Below are positions 1 to 8,006 of a stretch of DNA of 33,079 nucleotides, one piece after another (position 1 is the first letter of the stretch; each line of letters starts with the position of its first letter). Below the pieces are notes generated by a model. It saw only the letters and a program-made list of their open reading frames with translations, searched no databases and was not told the origin of the DNA. Source of the DNA: an uncultured Blautia sp. (GTDB lineage Bacteria; Bacillota; Clostridia; Lachnospirales; Lachnospiraceae); NCBI GenBank assembly GCA_900551075.1, contig URVB01000043.1:1-33079 (forward strand). The letters run 5' to 3'. Both the position numbers and the translations under genes were made by a program.

Positions 1-1
1 G

Positions 2-1360
2 ATAAAGGCTGGACTTCTGACAAACCGGGGATGCTGGGAATGCGATTGGGGAGGAAGCAGAAGCTATGTGGATTATGAGAAATTATACCGGTTCAGATTC
101 AAGCTGTTGAGAAAAGCCTATGAACGTTTTGACTGTGCACAGGCTCCGGATTTTATTGAATTTGAGAAAAATAATATTGACTGGCTGGACAGCTACTGTA
201 CGTATATGGCAATTAAAAATGACCAGGGAGGCGCAGGCTGGAATGAGTGGCCCAAGGAATTAAAGGACCGGGAGCCGAAAGCGGTCAAAGAAGCACAAAA
301 AACGCTTGCAGATGAAATACAGTTTTATCGGGTTCAGCAGTATTGGTTTGAAAAGCAGTGGCATAAGCTGAAAACCTATGCGAATAAAAAAGGAATCAAA
401 ATCATTGGTGATGTTCCAATCTATGTGGCGTTTGACAGCGCAGATACCTGGTCGGATCCCTCTCTGTTTCAATTTGACGGGGAAAACAAGCCGAAGACAG
501 TAGCAGGATGCCCGCCGGATGCATTTTCTGCGACAGGCCAGCTATGGGGAAATCCTCTCTATGACTGGAAATACCATAAAAGCACAGGCTATACCTGGTG
601 GACGCAGCGTATGGTACATTGTATGGAACGATATGATGTGGCACGTATTGACCATTTCCGCGGTTTTGATGAATACTATGCAATTCCATACGGGGATGAG
701 ACGGCGCAGAACGGAAAATGGGAAAAGGGGCCGGGGTTGGAGCTGTTCCGGATACTGAAAGCAAGAATCCAAAATCTGGAAGTGATTGCGGAGGACCTGG
801 GCTTTTTGACGGACAGTGTGTTGGAAATGCTGGAGGGAACCGGCTTTCCGGGCATGAAGGTACTGCAGTTTGCATTTGATGACAGCGAGAACAGTGCGTA
901 TCTGCCGCATAAATATGACAAAAACTGTGTAGTCTATACCGGGACTCATGACAATGAGACAACCAGGGGTTGGCTGGAAAGACTGCAGGGACATGAAAGA
1001 AGCTTTGTACGCGAATATATCAACTGCTATGACAAGCCGGTGAACGATTGCGTATGGGGACTGATTCGCACAGCGCTGGCAAGTGTGGCAGACCTTGCGA
1101 TTATACCGATTCAGGACTATCTCTGTCTGGGAAATGAAGCCAGAATGAATGCTCCGTCCACACTTGGGAATAATTGGAAGTGGAGGCTTGAGAAAAATCA
1201 GATTTCGGATACAACCCTTTACCATATGAGCGAATTGGCAAGGATTTACGGCAGAAACCGGAAAGAGGAAGACGAAACAGAAAAGGCAGAAGCAGCAGAT
1301 GCCAAAACCGCAGAAGCGGCAGAGGCTGCGGATGATTCTCAGGAATTATACTCTGAATAG
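2..1360 (+). CDS. malQ: 4-alpha-glucanotransferase (amylomaltase, GH77), 5' end outside window
   Basis: Transfers alpha-1,4-glucan segments between maltodextrins in the cytoplasm, as part of glycogen or maltodextrin metabolism. The frame is open to the left edge and the translation before the first internal GTG (68) still reads like MalQ (GLLT...CDWGG..SYVDYEKLY), so the gene begins upstream of the window and the GTG is not the start. The GH77 catalytic set is visible: nucleophile Asp in ARIDHFRGF (GAC at 650-652), acid/base Glu in VIAEDLGF, and the third acidic residue in GTHDNETTRGW. The C-terminal end is odd: after the usual family end (near RIYGRNRK) there is a tail of about 30 residues made mostly of Glu, Ala and Asp. 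The next gene starts 31 bp downstream. Confidence 0.93.
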   Translation: MKAGLLTNRGCWECDWGGSRSYVDYEKLYRFRFKLLRKAYERFDCAQAPDFIEFEKNNIDWLDSYCTYMAIKNDQGGAGWNEWPKELKDREPKAVKEAQKTLADEIQFYRVQQYWFEKQWHKLKTYANKKGIKIIGDVPIYVAFDSADTWSDPSLFQFDGENKPKTVAGCPPDAFSATGQLWGNPLYDWKYHKSTGYTWWTQRMVHCMERYDVARIDHFRGFDEYYAIPYGDETAQNGKWEKGPGLELFRILKARIQNLEVIAEDLGFLTDSVLEMLEGTGFPGMKVLQFAFDDSENSAYLPHKYDKNCVVYTGTHDNETTRGWLERLQGHERSFVREYINCYDKPVNDCVWGLIRTALASVADLAIIPIQDYLCLGNEARMNAPSTLGNNWKWRLEKNQISDTTLYHMSELARIYGRNRKEEDETEKAEAADAKTAEAAEAADDSQELYSE

Positions 1361-1391
1361 GAAATGATGGCAGATTTGGGAGCATAAAGTC

Positions 1392-3125
1392 ATGAAAAAA
1401 TTATTGAGATATCTAAAGGGATACGAAAAGGAGACTATTTTGGCGCCTCTTTTTAAGATGCTGGAGGCGGCTTTTGAATTGATCGTGCCTCTGGTCGTAG
1501 CAGGAATTGTGGATGTTGGTATCAAAAATCACGATACAGTGTACATCTGGCGGATGTGCGCGGTCATGGTGCTGCTTGGGGTAATTGGACTTGTATGCTC
1601 TCTGACAGCACAGTATTTTTCCGCAAAGGCTGCTATGGGCTTCAGTACCGCTCTGAGAGACGATTTGTTTGCACACATCAGCCGACTTTCTTATCGGGAG
1701 CTGGATAAGCTGGGTACGCCGACGCTGGTAACCAGGATTACCAGTGATATCAACCAGGCACAGACAGGAGTTAATCTGGTGCTCCGCTTGTTTCTGCGTT
1801 CTCCTTTTATTGTAGCGGGTGCTGTTATTATGGCGTTTACCATTAATTTACAGGTAACGGTCATCTTTGTGACTGCAGTGCCGCTGATTTCTCTCGTGAT
1901 TTATCTGATCATGAAGTGGACAGTGCCGATTTACAAAAAGGTGCAGTCCTCTCTTGACAGGATTTCTCTGATAACCAGGGAAAACCATGTGGGAGCGAGA
2001 GTTGTCAGAGCCTTCGGCAGACAGGCCGAGGAGAATGCGGATTTTTCTGAAACAAATGATGAATATACGAGAATTCAGATTGCGGCAGGCAAGATTTCAG
2101 CACTGCTGAATCCGGCAACGTACGTCATTATGAATCTTTCCATTGTGGCAATTCTCTGGTTCGGCAGCCGTCAGGTTTATGTGGGCGTTCTTACCCAGGG
2201 AGAGGTAGTGGCACTGGTCAACTATATGTCCCAGATTCTTCTTGCGCTTCTTGCTCTTGCAAACCTGATCGTGGCAGTGACAAAGGCGCTGGCATCGGCA
2301 GCCCGATTGAATGAGGTGTTTGATACACAGCCGACCCTGACAGATGAGGGAAGCATACCTCAGACAGAAAAAGCAGCAGAAGCCCGTGTAGAATTCAGAA
2401 ATGTGACCTTTGCTTATGCGGGAACCCAGGAGCCGGCATTGTCTGGAATTTCCTTTACTGCGGCTCCGGGAGAGACTATCGGTATCATCGGAGGAACCGG
2501 CTGCGGCAAATCCACACTCGTAAATCTGATTCCCAGGTTTTATGACATTACGGAGGGAAAAATTCTGGTAGATGGAAATCCTGTGCAGGATTATCCTTTT
2601 GCACAGCTCCGCAGCAAGGTTGGAATGGTTCCTCAGCGTGCGGTTCTGTTTAAGGGAACCATACGTGAGAATATGAAATGGGGCAGGGAGGATGCCACAG
2701 AACAGGAAATTGACCAGGCGCTTGCGATTGCGCAGGCAAAGGAATTTGTAGAGAGTAAGCCGGAGAAACTGGACACTATGGTGAGCCAGGGCGGAGCGAA
2801 CCTGTCCGGCGGTCAGAGACAGAGACTGACCATTGCAAGGGCATTGGTGGGAATGCCGGAAATCCTGATCATGGATGACAGTGCATCTGCTCTGGACTTT
2901 GCAACGGATGCTGCACTGCGCCATGCGATCAGGGAACAGACGGAGGGAATGACGGTCTTTCTTGTTTCCCAGCGTGCGACGTCTATTAAGCAGGCAGATA
3001 AGATTCTGGTTCTGGACGATGGATGTCTGGCCGGGGTTGGAACACATCAGGAATTGCTGCAAGCCTGTGAGGTTTATCGTGAAATATGTCTGTCGCAGCT
3101 TTCCGAACAGGAGGTGAACCGGTAA
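1392..3125 (+). CDS. ABC exporter half-transporter with degenerate ATPase site (heterodimer subunit A)
   Basis: 577-residue fused membrane/ATPase half of an ABC exporter. About six hydrophobic segments fill residues 15-300, followed by an ATPase domain. Walker A is GGTGCGKST (367-375) and the signature is LSGGQ (471-475). Walker B reads ILIMDD: the catalytic Glu is replaced by Asp at 496. The switch histidine is Gln (VSQR, 527). These are the hallmarks of the degenerate partner in heterodimeric exporters such as TM287/288 and LmrCD. Its stop overlaps the start of the partner gene (TAATG), so the two are translationally coupled. The substrate cannot be told from sequence; drugs, lipids or peptides are possible. 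Confidence 0.93.
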   Translation: MKKLLRYLKGYEKETILAPLFKMLEAAFELIVPLVVAGIVDVGIKNHDTVYIWRMCAVMVLLGVIGLVCSLTAQYFSAKAAMGFSTALRDDLFAHISRLSYRELDKLGTPTLVTRITSDINQAQTGVNLVLRLFLRSPFIVAGAVIMAFTINLQVTVIFVTAVPLISLVIYLIMKWTVPIYKKVQSSLDRISLITRENHVGARVVRAFGRQAEENADFSETNDEYTRIQIAAGKISALLNPATYVIMNLSIVAILWFGSRQVYVGVLTQGEVVALVNYMSQILLALLALANLIVAVTKALASAARLNEVFDTQPTLTDEGSIPQTEKAAEARVEFRNVTFAYAGTQEPALSGISFTAAPGETIGIIGGTGCGKSTLVNLIPRFYDITEGKILVDGNPVQDYPFAQLRSKVGMVPQRAVLFKGTIRENMKWGREDATEQEIDQALAIAQAKEFVESKPEKLDTMVSQGGANLSGGQRQRLTIARALVGMPEILIMDDSASALDFATDAALRHAIREQTEGMTVFLVSQRATSIKQADKILVLDDGCLAGVGTHQELLQACEVYREICLSQLSEQEVNR

Positions 3126-4864
3126 TGAAACATAAAGAGACAATGAAACGCGTTCTGAAGTTTATCCGTCCCTATGGCGGCAAGATCGGTTTGATGCTGG
3201 TTCTGGCAGTGATTACGGTAGCTTTTACTTTATATACGCCGATTCTGATTGGAGAAGGCGTGGACACCATGCTTGGAGAAGGAGAGGTATTTTCCGCCGG
3301 GCTTTTGAAGGTCCTTTTGACTCTTGCCGCTGTGGTATTGATCACTGCGGCAGCACAGTGGCTGATGAATCTTCTGACCAATCAGGTGACCTACCGTGTT
3401 GTCCAGGATATCCGGGGCCAGGCATTTGGTCATCTGCAGAAGGTACCGGTTGCTTATATTGATGCAAACCAGCCGGGAGATATTCTGAGCAGGATAGTGA
3501 CAGATGTCAGTCAGTTTTCGGATGGTCTGCTTATGGGCTTTACCCAACTGTTTACAGGTGTGATTACGATTCTTGGTACGATTGGCTTTATGATGTCTAT
3601 CAGTGTGAGAATTTCCCTGCTGGTGATTCTTCTGACTCCTGTCTCCCTGTTTGTAGCGAGCTTTATTGCAAGCCGTACCTTCCGGATGTTTCAGGAGCAG
3701 TCGGAGAAGCGTGCGGAAATGACCTCTCTGGTGGAAGAACTGGTTGGAAATCAGAAGATCGTCCAGGCTTTTTCTTATGAAGCGCGTGCAAAAGAGCGGT
3801 TCGGCAGGGTGAATGAGGAGCTTCGCCTCTGCGGAATCAAAGCGCTGTTCTTTTCCTCCATTACAAATCCCTCCACCAGATTCGTGAATGGTCTGGTATA
3901 TACGGGAGTTGGGATTTTGGGCGCATTTACCGTAATCAGCGGAGGAATGTCCGTAGGGCAGCTCACCAGCTTCTTAAATTATGCAAACCAATATACAAAA
4001 CCTTTTAATGAAATCTCCGGGGTTGTAACAGAACTGGAAAATGCACTCGCTTGTGCAAAGAGGATTTTTGATTTTATGGATACACCGGCTGCGGAGCCGG
4101 ATGTACCGGATGCCCATGTACTGGAAAGAGCGGATGGAAGCATCCGGGTAGAGAATATCTCCTTTTCCTATCGTCCGGAGGTACCGCTTCTTAAGGACAT
4201 TTCCATTGATGTGAAGCCGGGCCAGAGAACGGCAATCGTAGGTCCGACCGGCTGCGGAAAAACGACGATGATCAATCTTCTCATGCGTTTTTACGATGTA
4301 CAAAAGGGGCAGATTGTAGTGAGCGGTTATCCGATCCGTGAGCTTACCAGAGACAGTCTTCGGAAAAATTTTGGTATGGTGCTTCAGGAGACGTGGCTGA
4401 AAGCAGGAACCATTCGGGAAAATATTGCTTACGGCAAGCCGGATGCAACGCTTGAGGAGGTTATGGAGGCCGCCAGGCATGCACATGCACACAGCTTTAT
4501 CAAGCGTATGCCCAGGGGATATGACACGGTGATCGCGGAGGATGGCGGAAACATTTCGCAGGGCCAGAAACAGCTCCTCTGTATTGCCAGAGTGATGCTG
4601 ATGCGTCCGGCCATGCTGATTCTGGATGAAGCGACCTCCTCCATTGATACCAGAACAGAGGTGAGAGTCCAGAAAGCCTTTGCAGAGCTTATGGAAGGAA
4701 GGACCAGCTTTATTGTTGCTCATCGTCTGTCTACGATACAGGAAGCAGATTTGATTCTTGTGATGAAAGATGGTAATATAATAGAACAGGGAAAACACGA
4801 AGAGCTGCTGAAGAAAGGTGGCTTTTACGCGCACCTTTATGAAAGTCAGTTTGCAGTATACTGA
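3125..4864 (+). CDS. ABC exporter half-transporter with consensus ATPase site (heterodimer subunit B)
   Basis: 579-residue partner of the preceding gene. The start at 3125 is chosen because AGGAGGTG lies just before it and because the ATG overlaps the previous stop; an upstream ATG at 3086 lies inside the previous gene. Membrane segments occupy roughly residues 18-320. Walker A is GPTGCGKTT (373-381), Walker B is LILDE with Glu502 present, and the switch histidine is His533. The signature is ISQGQ (477-481) instead of LSGGQ. The pair therefore forms one consensus site (this Walker B with the partner's LSGGQ) and one degenerate site (the partner's Walker B with this ISQGQ), as in known asymmetric exporters. 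Confidence 0.93.
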   Translation: MKHKETMKRVLKFIRPYGGKIGLMLVLAVITVAFTLYTPILIGEGVDTMLGEGEVFSAGLLKVLLTLAAVVLITAAAQWLMNLLTNQVTYRVVQDIRGQAFGHLQKVPVAYIDANQPGDILSRIVTDVSQFSDGLLMGFTQLFTGVITILGTIGFMMSISVRISLLVILLTPVSLFVASFIASRTFRMFQEQSEKRAEMTSLVEELVGNQKIVQAFSYEARAKERFGRVNEELRLCGIKALFFSSITNPSTRFVNGLVYTGVGILGAFTVISGGMSVGQLTSFLNYANQYTKPFNEISGVVTELENALACAKRIFDFMDTPAAEPDVPDAHVLERADGSIRVENISFSYRPEVPLLKDISIDVKPGQRTAIVGPTGCGKTTMINLLMRFYDVQKGQIVVSGYPIRELTRDSLRKNFGMVLQETWLKAGTIRENIAYGKPDATLEEVMEAARHAHAHSFIKRMPRGYDTVIAEDGGNISQGQKQLLCIARVMLMRPAMLILDEATSSIDTRTEVRVQKAFAELMEGRTSFIVAHRLSTIQEADLILVMKDGNIIEQGKHEELLKKGGFYAHLYESQFAVY

Positions 4865-4893
4865 AAATTCGGATACGGGAGGAGAAGTTGATT

Positions 4894-5379
4894 ATGGAAG
4901 AACAGAAGAATGAGATGCAGGGAAATCCGGAAGCAACAGAAGGTACGGAGCAGAAATCAGAGGTTTCAGAAAAGCCGCAAAAGGAGCAGGCCAAAGGTCT
5001 TCCGACAAGAAGCTATATGCTGATGTGTCTGGGTGGAATTTATCTTTTGTATACCGGTTATAAGCTCTGCAAAAATGTGCTGGATGGTGTGGAAGGTGCA
5101 AGTTGGGGATTCTTTGCAGCGGGTATTGTCTTTGCTGTGATCGGAGGGGGCATGCTCTTTTTCGGAGTGCGTGACGTGCTGCGCAGAGACAAAGCATTGA
5201 AGGCGGAAGAGGATGACAGGAAGGCTGCGTCGGAGCAGGCTGTCCATACACCGCCGGAAACTGTACCGGAGAATACTCCGTCTGAGTCTTCGAAAGGGAT
5301 GAGTATTGCCGAACGTGCCAAACTGGCAGGCAGGCTTTCCGAGGATAAAAAGGCTGAGGATGGTGAAACTGCAGAATAG
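4894..5379 (+). CDS. small two-helix membrane protein, function unknown
   Basis: 161 residues when started at the ATG 4894, which sits about 9 bases after GGGAGGAG; a TTG two codons upstream is a less likely start. A charged, Glu- and Gln-rich N-terminal tail of about 38 residues precedes two hydrophobic segments (about 40-57 and 70-93). A polar, Pro/Glu/Ser-rich C-terminal half follows, ending in a short stretch (SIAERAKLAGRL) that could form a helix. It lies 29 bp after the ABC exporter and probably shares its transcript. I do not recognise the family. An accessory role with the exporter is only a guess from position. Confidence 0.75.
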   Translation: MEEQKNEMQGNPEATEGTEQKSEVSEKPQKEQAKGLPTRSYMLMCLGGIYLLYTGYKLCKNVLDGVEGASWGFFAAGIVFAVIGGGMLFFGVRDVLRRDKALKAEEDDRKAASEQAVHTPPETVPENTPSESSKGMSIAERAKLAGRLSEDKKAEDGETAE

Positions 5380-5430
5380 ACCGTGATCTGTTTACTGATT
5401 GGGGAAATGAGAGAATGTCGGAAAAGATTC

Positions 5431-5460
5431 GCCGCAGATATTTATCTGCGGCGTTTTCTG
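5431..5460. terminator. convergent terminator hairpin between the small membrane protein and the VanZ gene
   Basis: GCCGCAGAT / ATCTGCGGC form a perfect 9-bp stem with a 4-base loop (5431-5452). On the + strand it is followed by GTTTT, on the - strand by a weaker AATCTTTT. It sits between two convergent genes, and its right arm covers the last codons and the stop of the VanZ-like gene. Confidence 0.65.
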
Positions 5461-5969
5461 GATGCTTTCCGACGTTTTTTGCTGCTTGCAGGACTGTGCA
5501 GGGTAGACCAGCAGAAAGCCTGTACCAGAAGGATTCCAACTAAGGCTCCGATGCTGTCAATTCCCACGTCTTTCACAGAGGGTCCGCGTCCGGCCACAAA
5601 AGATTGATGATATTCATCCAGTCCGGCAAAGCCGACACAGATCATACCTGCCAGCAGCATGAGCCAGAAGCCTCTTACGCCGTATACGTACAGCGGAAGG
5701 GAGATAGCAATTGCCAGCAGAAAGTATTCCGTTATATGAGCTGCTTTTCTGACATAATAGTGAATGTTCTCTGCTTCGTAAGCAAGTTCGTCATAGCTTT
5801 TTCCAAGATTCAGCACTTCATTCCTGGTCTCCGCAATCTGATAGCTGATTTGATAGCTTATATTCCCGGACACCTCCCCGGTCTGGGCAGAGAACGTAAA
5901 AATCAGGTACATCATCAGAATTGCCGGAAGAAAGGATAAAGGCTTTAATAAGGTAATTAGTATTTTCAT
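5442..5969 (-). CDS. VanZ-like family membrane protein
   Basis: 175 residues when started at the ATG 5969. Family motifs are FSAQTGE near residue 26, the VRKAAHITEYFLLA segment, and LDEYHQSFVAGRGPSVKDVGIDSIGALVG, which together are typical of the VanZ-like domain named after the teicoplanin-resistance accessory protein VanZ. About four hydrophobic segments and a very basic C-terminus (KKRRKASRKRRR) suggest an inner-membrane protein with a positively charged cytoplasmic tail. The biochemical role of the family is poorly defined. No ribosome site precedes the ATG. Instead, a promoter lies so close that transcription would begin at about the ATG (see findings). A longer frame starting at TTG 5996 would run through that promoter and is unlikely. 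Confidence 0.85.
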   Translation of the reverse strand: MKILITLLKPLSFLPAILMMYLIFTFSAQTGEVSGNISYQISYQIAETRNEVLNLGKSYDELAYEAENIHYYVRKAAHITEYFLLAIAISLPLYVYGVRGFWLMLLAGMICVGFAGLDEYHQSFVAGRGPSVKDVGIDSIGALVGILLVQAFCWSTLHSPASSKKRRKASRKRRR

Positions 5970-5976
5970 GGGTAAT

Positions 5977-6005
5977 AATATAGCATGAAGCCGCAAAATT
6001 GTAAA
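5977..6005 (-). promoter_or_regulatory. sigma-A promoter of the VanZ-like gene, leaderless geometry
   Basis: Read on the - strand: TTTACA (6005-6000), a 17-bp spacer, then TATATT (5982-5977) preceded by TGC, giving an extended -10. Only seven bases separate the -10 box from the ATG at 5969, so the expected first transcribed base is at or next to the A of the start codon. Confidence 0.6.
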
Positions 6006-6020
6006 GAAGCCAATTGAATG

Positions 6021-6049
6021 TTGAAGTTTTCAGTCAGTTATGGTATAAG
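6021..6049 (+). promoter_or_regulatory. sigma-A promoter of thyA-folA
   Basis: TTGAAG (6021-6026), a 17-bp spacer, then TATAAG (6044-6049) preceded by TGG. It lies 37 bases before the thyA ATG, which follows AAAGGAGG. Its -35 box is 15 bp from that of the divergent VanZ promoter. Confidence 0.65.
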
Positions 6050-6086
6050 TGAGTAAGAGACTGGATAGTGAGTAAAGGAGGAAATC

Positions 6087-6935
6087 ATGAGCTTAGCAGA
6101 TCATATTTTTATAGATATGTGCAGGGATGTTATTGAGAATGGTACGAGTACAGAAGGGGAAAAGGTACGTCCTGTATGGGAAGATGGAACTTCTGCTTAT
6201 ACAATTAAAAGGTTTGGGGTAGTCAGCCGCTATGACCTTCGGAAGGAATTTCCGGCGCTGACTCTTCGAAAAACAGCTCTGAAAAGCGCTATGGATGAAA
6301 TTTTATGGATATGGCAGAAGAAATCCAACAACATTCATGATCTGAACAGCCATATCTGGGACAGTTGGGCCGATGAAACCGGCTCTATCGGCAAAGCATA
6401 CGGGTATCAGATGAGTGTGAAGCATGAATATAAGGAAGGCAGGATGGATCAGGTGGACAGAGTATTGTATGACCTGAAGAATAATCCTTACAGCCGTCGG
6501 ATCATGACGAATATTTATGTACATCAGGATCTGCACGAGATGCATCTGTATCCCTGCGCATATTCCATGACCTTTAATGTGACAAGGGAGCCCGGAAAGG
6601 ACAGGCTGACCCTGAATGCGATTTTGAATCAGCGCTCTCAGGATATTCTGGCTGCAAATAACTGGAATGTATGTCAGTATTCCATTTTGCTGATGATGTT
6701 TGCGCAGGTCTGTGGTATGGAGGCGGGAGAACTGATGCATGTGATTTCAGATTGTCATATTTACGACCGCCATGTTCCGGTAGTGAAAGAGCTGATTTCC
6801 AGAACGCCGTACCCGGCGCCCACTGTGAAGCTGAATCCGGAAATTAAGGATTTTTATGATTTTACAACAGATGATTTGATCGTGGAAAATTATCAGACAT
6901 GGCCGCAGATCAAAAATATTCCAATTGCAATTTAA
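6087..6935 (+). CDS. thyA: thymidylate synthase
   Basis: 282 residues. Converts dUMP and methylene-tetrahydrofolate to dTMP and dihydrofolate in the cytoplasm. The catalytic cysteine is Cys157 in LYPCAYSMTF. The dUMP phosphate arginines are in YSRRIM (about 137-138), and NQRSQD provides the family RSxD motif. DCHIYDRHV near the C-terminus is also conserved. The middle of the protein (NQRSQDILAANNWNVCQY) reads more like the phi3T / Bacillus ThyA branch than the E. coli one, by memory. The start is fixed by AAAGGAGG eight bases upstream. folA follows 40 bp downstream and recycles the dihydrofolate made here. Confidence 0.96.
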   Translation: MSLADHIFIDMCRDVIENGTSTEGEKVRPVWEDGTSAYTIKRFGVVSRYDLRKEFPALTLRKTALKSAMDEILWIWQKKSNNIHDLNSHIWDSWADETGSIGKAYGYQMSVKHEYKEGRMDQVDRVLYDLKNNPYSRRIMTNIYVHQDLHEMHLYPCAYSMTFNVTREPGKDRLTLNAILNQRSQDILAANNWNVCQYSILLMMFAQVCGMEAGELMHVISDCHIYDRHVPVVKELISRTPYPAPTVKLNPEIKDFYDFTTDDLIVENYQTWPQIKNIPIAI

Positions 6936-6975
6936 CTTTATCCGTTTCGGAAAAAACTCAGGAGGAGAAGATGGG

Positions 6976-7464
6976 ATGAATATTATTGTAGCTGTAGATA
7001 AAAACTGGGCGATCGGCAAGGATAACAGGCTTCTGGTAAGCATTCCGGCGGATATGAAAATGTTTCGCCAGGAAACCTCAGGCAAGGTGGTGGTTATGGG
7101 AAGAAAGACGCTGGAGAGCTTTCCCGGCGGGCTGCCGCTGAAAAACAGAACCAATATTGTCCTTACCGGAAACAGGAGCTATGAGGCCAGAGGCGCGATC
7201 GTTGTCCATACTCTGGAAGAGCTGCTGGAAGAAATTCGGAAGTACCCGCCTGAGCAGGTGTATTGTATTGGCGGAGACAGCATTTATAAACAATTGCTGC
7301 CTTACTGTGACACCGTACATGTGACCAGGATTGACTTTGCCTATGAGGCAGACAGCTATTTCCCCAATCTGGATGAAATGCCGGATTGGCAGATTACAGC
7401 CAGAAGCGAGGAGCAGACATATTTTGATCTGGAGTATGAGTTTGTGAAATATGAGAGAAAATAA
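6976..7464 (+). CDS. folA: dihydrofolate reductase
   Basis: 162 residues. Reduces dihydrofolate to tetrahydrofolate with NADPH. Motifs visible: AVDKNWAIGKDNRLL at the N-terminus, catalytic Asp26 in IPADMKMF, the NADPH-binding MGRKT (41-45), and CIGGDSIYKQLLPYCD (about 97-112). The start is the ATG at 6976, nine bases after AGGAGGAG; the frame extends upstream but that part overlaps thyA and does not look like DHFR. Together with thyA it forms the classic thymidylate-cycle operon, closed by a strong terminator. Confidence 0.96.
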   Translation: MNIIVAVDKNWAIGKDNRLLVSIPADMKMFRQETSGKVVVMGRKTLESFPGGLPLKNRTNIVLTGNRSYEARGAIVVHTLEELLEEIRKYPPEQVYCIGGDSIYKQLLPYCDTVHVTRIDFAYEADSYFPNLDEMPDWQITARSEEQTYFDLEYEFVKYERK

Positions 7465-7474
7465 TCGTTTATAT

Positions 7475-7513
7475 AAGAAAAGCCATCGGATTAGCCGATG
7501 GCTTTTCTTATTA
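7475..7513 (+). terminator. intrinsic terminator of thyA-folA
   Basis: A 15-bp perfect stem (7475-7489 with 7495-7509) around a 5-base loop ATTAG. The right arm ends in GGCTTTTCTTATT, so the T-rich tract is partly inside the stem. It ends the thyA-folA transcript and separates it from the fragment at 7630. Confidence 0.85.
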
Positions 7514-7629
7514 TCTGCCAAAATTGATAAAAAGGAAATCAAGATTCGTAATAGTATAAAAGAAATAAATTTGCGATAATAACCATATCAAAGCTGTGCA
7601 CAATGAACAAATGCGGAGGAGGAAATGAA

Positions 7630-7875
7630 ATGGAGCTATTTACAAAAGCGATGGACGGACTGAACTCAGTCGTGTGGTGTATGGGCCCGGTCCGTCTGAA
7701 TCAAAGTGAAGAGATGCGGAAGTATCTGGCGGAAAATAATCTCTCTGAAAAAATGGAGCGGGCAGCCCATATTGTATGGGCAACCGGAGGAAGTCTGGTA
7801 CCGGAGGAGATTCGGGAAGAATATAAACGAATTCGGCCTGTACTCTGTATTGCGCCAGATTCCGTCCAAATATAA
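7630..7875 (+). pseudogene. remnant of D-serine ammonia-lyase (C-terminal fragment), still an intact small ORF
   Basis: 81 residues from the ATG at 7630, seven bases after GGAGGAGG; an in-frame ATG at 7603 is possible. The stretch AAHIVWATGGSLVPEE closely resembles the extreme C-terminus of D-serine dehydratase (E. coli DsdA ends with ...THLVWATGGGMVPEEEM... by memory), and the upstream CMGPVRL fits the GP(Q/V)R segment of the same protein. The PLP-binding lysine region and the rest of the roughly 440-residue enzyme are absent, so it cannot be an active lyase. The first 15 or so residues match nothing I know. It stands alone between the folA terminator and the pxp promoter. It could be a decaying remnant or a small protein kept for another reason. 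Confidence 0.6.
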
Positions 7876-7928
7876 AAAATGTTAATATATTAAAGGAAAA
7901 TAATTTATTTTTTATTACAAAATCTCTA

Positions 7929-7937
7929 TGCTATACT
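7929..7937 (+). promoter_or_regulatory. extended -10 promoter of the pxp operon
   Basis: TGCTATACT (7929-7937) is a good extended -10 box. The -35 region 17 bp upstream is only a T-run, so the promoter may need an activator. A perfect 12-bp palindrome TTAATATATTAA (7882-7893) lies about 40 bp upstream and could be an operator, though AT-rich palindromes arise easily by chance. Confidence 0.5.
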
Positions 7938-8006
7938 TCAATTATTAAGTGACAAAATGGGTGAGAAGTAGACAAAAAGAAGATGCATTGGAAAGGAGGC
8001 AGCAAT

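Noticed and set aside
68..70. GTG as the start of malQ
   Set aside because: The frame stays open to the window edge and the upstream codons still match MalQ.
542..1225. 227-residue open frame on the - strand
   Set aside because: Opposite the conserved GH77 catalytic region of malQ; no start signal.
2097..3143. 348-residue open frame on the - strand
   Set aside because: Lies opposite the ABC exporter gene, with a Cys/His/Arg/Ser-rich composition typical of antisense shadows and no ribosome site.
3974..4834. 286-residue open frame on the - strand
   Set aside because: Antisense to the second ABC half-transporter, whose motifs are all intact on the + strand.
5970..5996. TTG start extending the VanZ-like protein by nine residues
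   Set aside because: It would lie inside the -10/-35 promoter for this gene, and no ribosome site precedes it.
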